64,000 nucleotides of DNA from Pagrus major. Lineage: Eukaryota > Chordata > Actinopteri > Spariformes > Sparidae. Below are positions 60,689 through 64,000 of the stretch, in pieces. How positions within the stretch are numbered: position 1 is the stretch's first letter; every line of letters starts with the position of its first letter. Below the pieces are notes generated by a model. It worked only from the letters and a program-made list of their open reading frames with translations. It was not told the origin of the DNA and ran no database searches. The position numbers and the translations under genes were made by a program. The stretch is from assembly GCF_040436345.1 (NCBI RefSeq), contig NC_133218.1, forward strand, positions 20,999,570-21,063,569, in the 5' to 3' direction.

Positions 60689-60984
60689 GCTTATCTTGGA
60701 TTTTTGGATTAGAGCATCTCCTCACAGGGTAATGGCAGCTGTACGTACACACAGCTGTTAAGTATACACTTCAGTCACCCTCTATTGGTGTTGAAATCAT
60801 TTTGTAACAGTGTCATAAATTATAATCATCTGTTACAGTGAAGAGGAAACCAGAAAGAAAATAAAGCTGTTTTTATTTGGTCAGAGGTCTGGTGCTGACA
60901 AACTGACTGTTGACATGACAGTCAAGTTTTTCCTCACTCAAATCGAGGGTCTAAGGACAGAGGATGTCGTTCACTGTGCAGATT

Positions 60985-61050
60985 GTAAAGCCCACTGAGG
61001 CAATGTGATTGTGATTTTGGGCTATATCAATAAAATTGATTTGATTTGAG
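60985..61050 (+). mobile_element. LINE-like 3' tail fragment
   Basis: TGTAAAGCCCACTGAGGCAA continues to 'TTTTGGGCTATATCAATAAA' and ends ATTGATTTGATTTG. This matches the tail of an abundant fish non-LTR retrotransposon family. Only the tail is present and no coding part is seen. Confidence 0.65.
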
Positions 61051-61339
61051 GAAACAAGTTTAAGACAGAAGAGGTTGTAAAGTAACTACATGCCTGTGTT
61101 GTTTATCAGTGTTGATGCTGTTGTGATCCGTTAACATTCAGGAATTTGAAATACAAACATTTAGTGACATCGGTTGACCTGAGTAAAACTTACTCTGAGT
61201 GAAGGTTTGTCTTTGCTCTTCATCAGTTTCACTCGCTATTTTTCACTGATGAAAACACTACAAACCTCAGGGCAATTCAACATTAGCCACATCTCTACCA
61301 GCTTTAACATTAGTGTTGCTTAACACAATAGTCAAGTCA

Positions 61340-61530
61340 TATAAATTATTCTGAAATGGGCCATTCGGCATAATTATTACTTTTACTAATTTAAGTAAAT
61401 TTTGATGCCACTAGCCAGTTTAGTAAACATTTGAATGCAGGACTTTAACTTGTAATGAGTATTTTTTTTTTCACTGTAGTGTTGCTACATAAGTAAAAGA
61501 TACAAGTACTCCTGCCACAACTGGATAAAA
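61340..61530 (+). mobile_element. 3' fragment of the common fish MITE
   Basis: TTCTGAAATGGGCCATTCGG is followed by 'TTTGAATGCAGGACTTTAAC' and 'AAAGATACAAGTACTCCTGC'. These correspond to the terminal third of the family seen at 31190 and, reversed, at 43715. Confidence 0.6.
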
Positions 61531-62317
61531 TTGAAATAGTGCATATAAAGCTATCTTTTCCCCCAGGGACTGGAAGGGTTAAAGACTACCTTTGTAACTA
61601 TCCATTTGTCTTCATCACTTGCAAAATTATTTTGCTCCTTGGTTTTAATAGTGAAACACACTTAATTTTCTTTCACAAACTATTGTGTTGAGTTTACAGT
61701 TTGCATATTGCTAGCCTGATGTCAGTTCTCACATGATGAACTCTTATCATGCCAGCGGGTCACCTGCACCTGTTTGTTTTTTTGCTACCGTGGCAGTAAA
61801 TAATGCAGGTACTAGCACGGCCAAAGTCTGGTGCAGGGATCACTTATCCTCATGTATAATTCAGAATATTTTAAAAACTGTCTTGTTCACTCCCATTTAT
61901 GGTGCAGAATTCAACAGCGCTATCTGCAGGTCACTTGACTCAATTACATCATTCATGAGTCTACTACCTGCAACAGTCAGGTAGCTGCTCTGCTGTCCTA
62001 CTATACCATTACTGCTGAAGGTTGTTATAACACGAAGAGGACCAGTTTCGGCAGACACTGAGCTTCCTTTAAAATGGGCAGTTTTGTTTGAGAATTCATA
62101 AAATGTTGCTCAAATGCCCCCTAACAAAATTTTTTGAATGTGTAACCTCATGTATTTTCTTTTACACTTCTAAAAACCCTGGGATACAAGTGGCTGCTTT
62201 AATATGTCTTACCCCAATAGGGGCAGCACCCATTCCATCTTATCCTACTAAATTGAATAAAAAAAATGTGTTCTGCAGTGAAAAAGACATGTAAATAGCT
62301 TTGAGTTTTATAAAAAC

Positions 62318-62323
62318 TTTATT
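62318..62323 (-). terminator. rplp2: rplp2 polyadenylation signal
   Basis: AATAAA on the minus strand starts only about 10 bp after the stop codon, so the 3' UTR would be about 30 bp, short even for a ribosomal protein gene. Confidence 0.65.
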
Positions 62324-62332
62324 ATTTGAAGT

Positions 62333-64000
62333 TTAGTCGAACAGGCCGAATCCCATGTCGTCCTCGGACTCCTCAGACTCTTCCTTCTTCTCTTCCTTCT
62401 TCTCCTCAGCTGCAAAACAAGAATCACTTGCTATTGATTCATGCAATAATCACTACAACATATTTAAAATCTATGCTTACAAAGTCAACATCTTGCAATC
62501 ATTGACATTCATGTCAACTACTTATGTCTCCTGTAAGGTCACTACCTATAAATATGTAAATACAAAATAAATATGCAAATTGTGACAATTCTCCAAAATG
62601 ACCAAACTTAAACAGATTACATGACTTGTACCCACCAGGTGCAGTCTGGCAGGTTCAAATTATGTAGATTTGCAACGTTTAATTCCATGAAAAACTAACT
62701 GCTGATGACTAAACTGATTTGGCCACATGTAATCATATTAACATACAAAGTGAAGGCAAAGGCACCGTGTGCCAAGTGTCATTGATGCTGACAAACAAGG
62801 TGCTAAGCTGTAATGCTCACCTGCAGCAGGGGCTGCGGCTCCGCCAGCAGTCGCAGAGCTGGCAGCTGCTACAGCACCGCCTGCTGGCATGCTGGCCAGC
62901 TTACCGTAACCTGAGGAGACACGAGTTGGCACACATAAAGCACAAGTGATAACATCGACACTGAGCAGCCAGAAACAAGATAGGTCAGAAACACCATCTT
63001 GTTATCGTTACATATAATCTGGCAATTAAGTTGTAAAGTGCAGTCTGATGTAGCTTTAATGCAGTCTTTTCTAGGCCTTTCTAGAACCGTTTTAATCAAT
63101 TTTAAAGTTTTAGCTAAGTGAGATAAACACTGATTACCTCCAACTTCAATAAGAATTTTGCCTCCAAGACTGTTATTGTGTAGTCAAAGTTTATGGTAAA
63201 CGCAAAAAAGCACCCAAGTACCAATAATAAGAGTCAAAGGTTGTGATATGATTCTGTCCACCTTGAACAAGGTGTAAACTATACCACCACAGATAGGATA
63301 TTTTTTAAAAAAGACTTCAGACCTTGAATGTGTCATTTTGTATTTGTGGAGTAACAGATCACTTTTTTAATATAACACTTGATGGCTTAATTTGTTGATG
63401 GCCCAAAATAATTGTGCTTCACTGCATTTTAGGATTTTTTAAATGTAACTAATCTCAAAATGTTGTGCACCTGTAGTTTTTAACGGCAGCCAGTCAAACT
63501 ATTAACAGGGAGTCCAGTTTCTTATATTTTTTGCAGGTTCTCCAATTCTTTTGATTTTCCGGGGATTCACTGCTCGTCACAATAACCCAACTCCTGAAAC
63601 AAATTCAAGTCAACTATATACATATATATATACACTTTCCTGTGTTAGTCTCAATTAAGATTCTTTTGACGAACTCAGGAATGTCATTCTTAAAATCCTA
63701 CATGTTGCTGCTTCAACTAACAGACTTTCAGACATACCAATGTCAGCAAAATCCAAATTTTATCAAAATACAAGTGGCACATTGGTAAACTCACCTGCCG
63801 CAATCACTTCATTCACGTTCTTGCCACCAAGCTCAGAAATGACCTGTTGAGAGATAAATTTGTGAAGATCCCAAAGACAACAACTACTGCCACAACAGCA
63901 TCACAACAAAGGAGCAGACTGCTCTGTACCTTTCCCAGACGTGTGTCGTCGGCCTCAATACCAACACTTTCCAGGATCTTCTTGATGTCCTTGGCCTCAG
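62333..64000 (-). CDS. rplp2: 60S acidic ribosomal protein P2, partial at the window edge
   Basis: P2 pairs with P1 on the ribosomal stalk (with P0) and recruits elongation factors to the GTPase centre. Visible exons, 5' to 3': 63930-64000 (cut by the window end), 63795-63843, 62821-62910 and 62333-62409. They read EAKDIKKILESVGIEADDTR, VISELGGKNVNEVIAAGYGK, then an alanine/glycine hinge (ASMPAGGAVAAASSATAGG) and the acidic tail EESEESEDDMGFGLFD. That tail is the invariant stalk C-terminus bound by elongation factors and by ricin-type toxins. The first roughly 20 residues lie beyond base 64000. EADDTRLGKVISELGGKN favours P2 over P1. Confidence 0.95.

Larger units (their letters stand above)
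58850..62300. other. Spacer between ferritin and rplp2, repeats only
   Basis: No supported gene. The spacer contains an AT microsatellite, a hAT MITE, an AAAAC run, a LINE-like tail and a degraded MITE, each listed separately; the rest is AT-rich unique sequence. Confidence 0.6.

Overview
The window is nuclear DNA of a ray-finned (teleost) fish. It has compact multi-exon genes with GT-AG introns, long AC microsatellites, AT-rich spacers, and many miniature transposons and SINE-like repeats of the kind that fill teleost genomes. Gene content and order match vertebrate blocks: DHODH, PKD1L3 and IST1 lie together on human 16q22, and MPHOSPH10 and MCEE lie head to head on human 2p13. I found no prokaryotic features, CRISPR array, rRNA or standalone tRNA gene, and no capsid- or envelope-bearing element.

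Layout. From 1 to about 6.75 kb there is no gene I can support. dhodh (minus, 15285 to 7426, nine coding exons) makes the mitochondrial enzyme of pyrimidine synthesis. About 0.54 kb away, head to head, starts a polycystin-1-like gene (plus, 15822 to about 33856). It has a C-type lectin domain, a GPS autoproteolysis motif, a PLAT domain and five membrane segments, and by synteny it is pkd1l3. No six-helix channel half follows it. ist1 (minus, 41455 to 38153) encodes an ESCRT-III-like protein. mphosph10 (minus, 49185 to 43356) encodes the Mpp10 subunit of the U3 snoRNP processome. mcee (plus, 49279 to 51705) encodes methylmalonyl-CoA epimerase and shares a 93-bp divergent promoter with mphosph10. 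A ferritin heavy-chain-type gene (minus, 56842 to 54194) has a noncoding first exon with a textbook iron-responsive element at about 58.65 kb. The right edge holds the 3' part of rplp2 (minus), which runs off the window.

Exons were joined by hand from splice consensus, reading-frame phase and recalled human protein sequences. The sums close exactly in frame: dhodh 422 aa, ist1 351 aa, mphosph10 674 aa, mcee 173 aa, ferritin 177 aa. The polycystin model gives 1111 aa with a tentative last exon.

The genes are housekeeping genes apart from the polycystin and do not form one pathway. The most interesting points are the polycystin-1-like gene with no visible pore module, a 147-bp AC repeat only 12 bp from a dhodh splice acceptor, an apparent C-terminal extension of dhodh, and several transposon families with intact ends and target duplications. 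I found no previously undescribed biological system.
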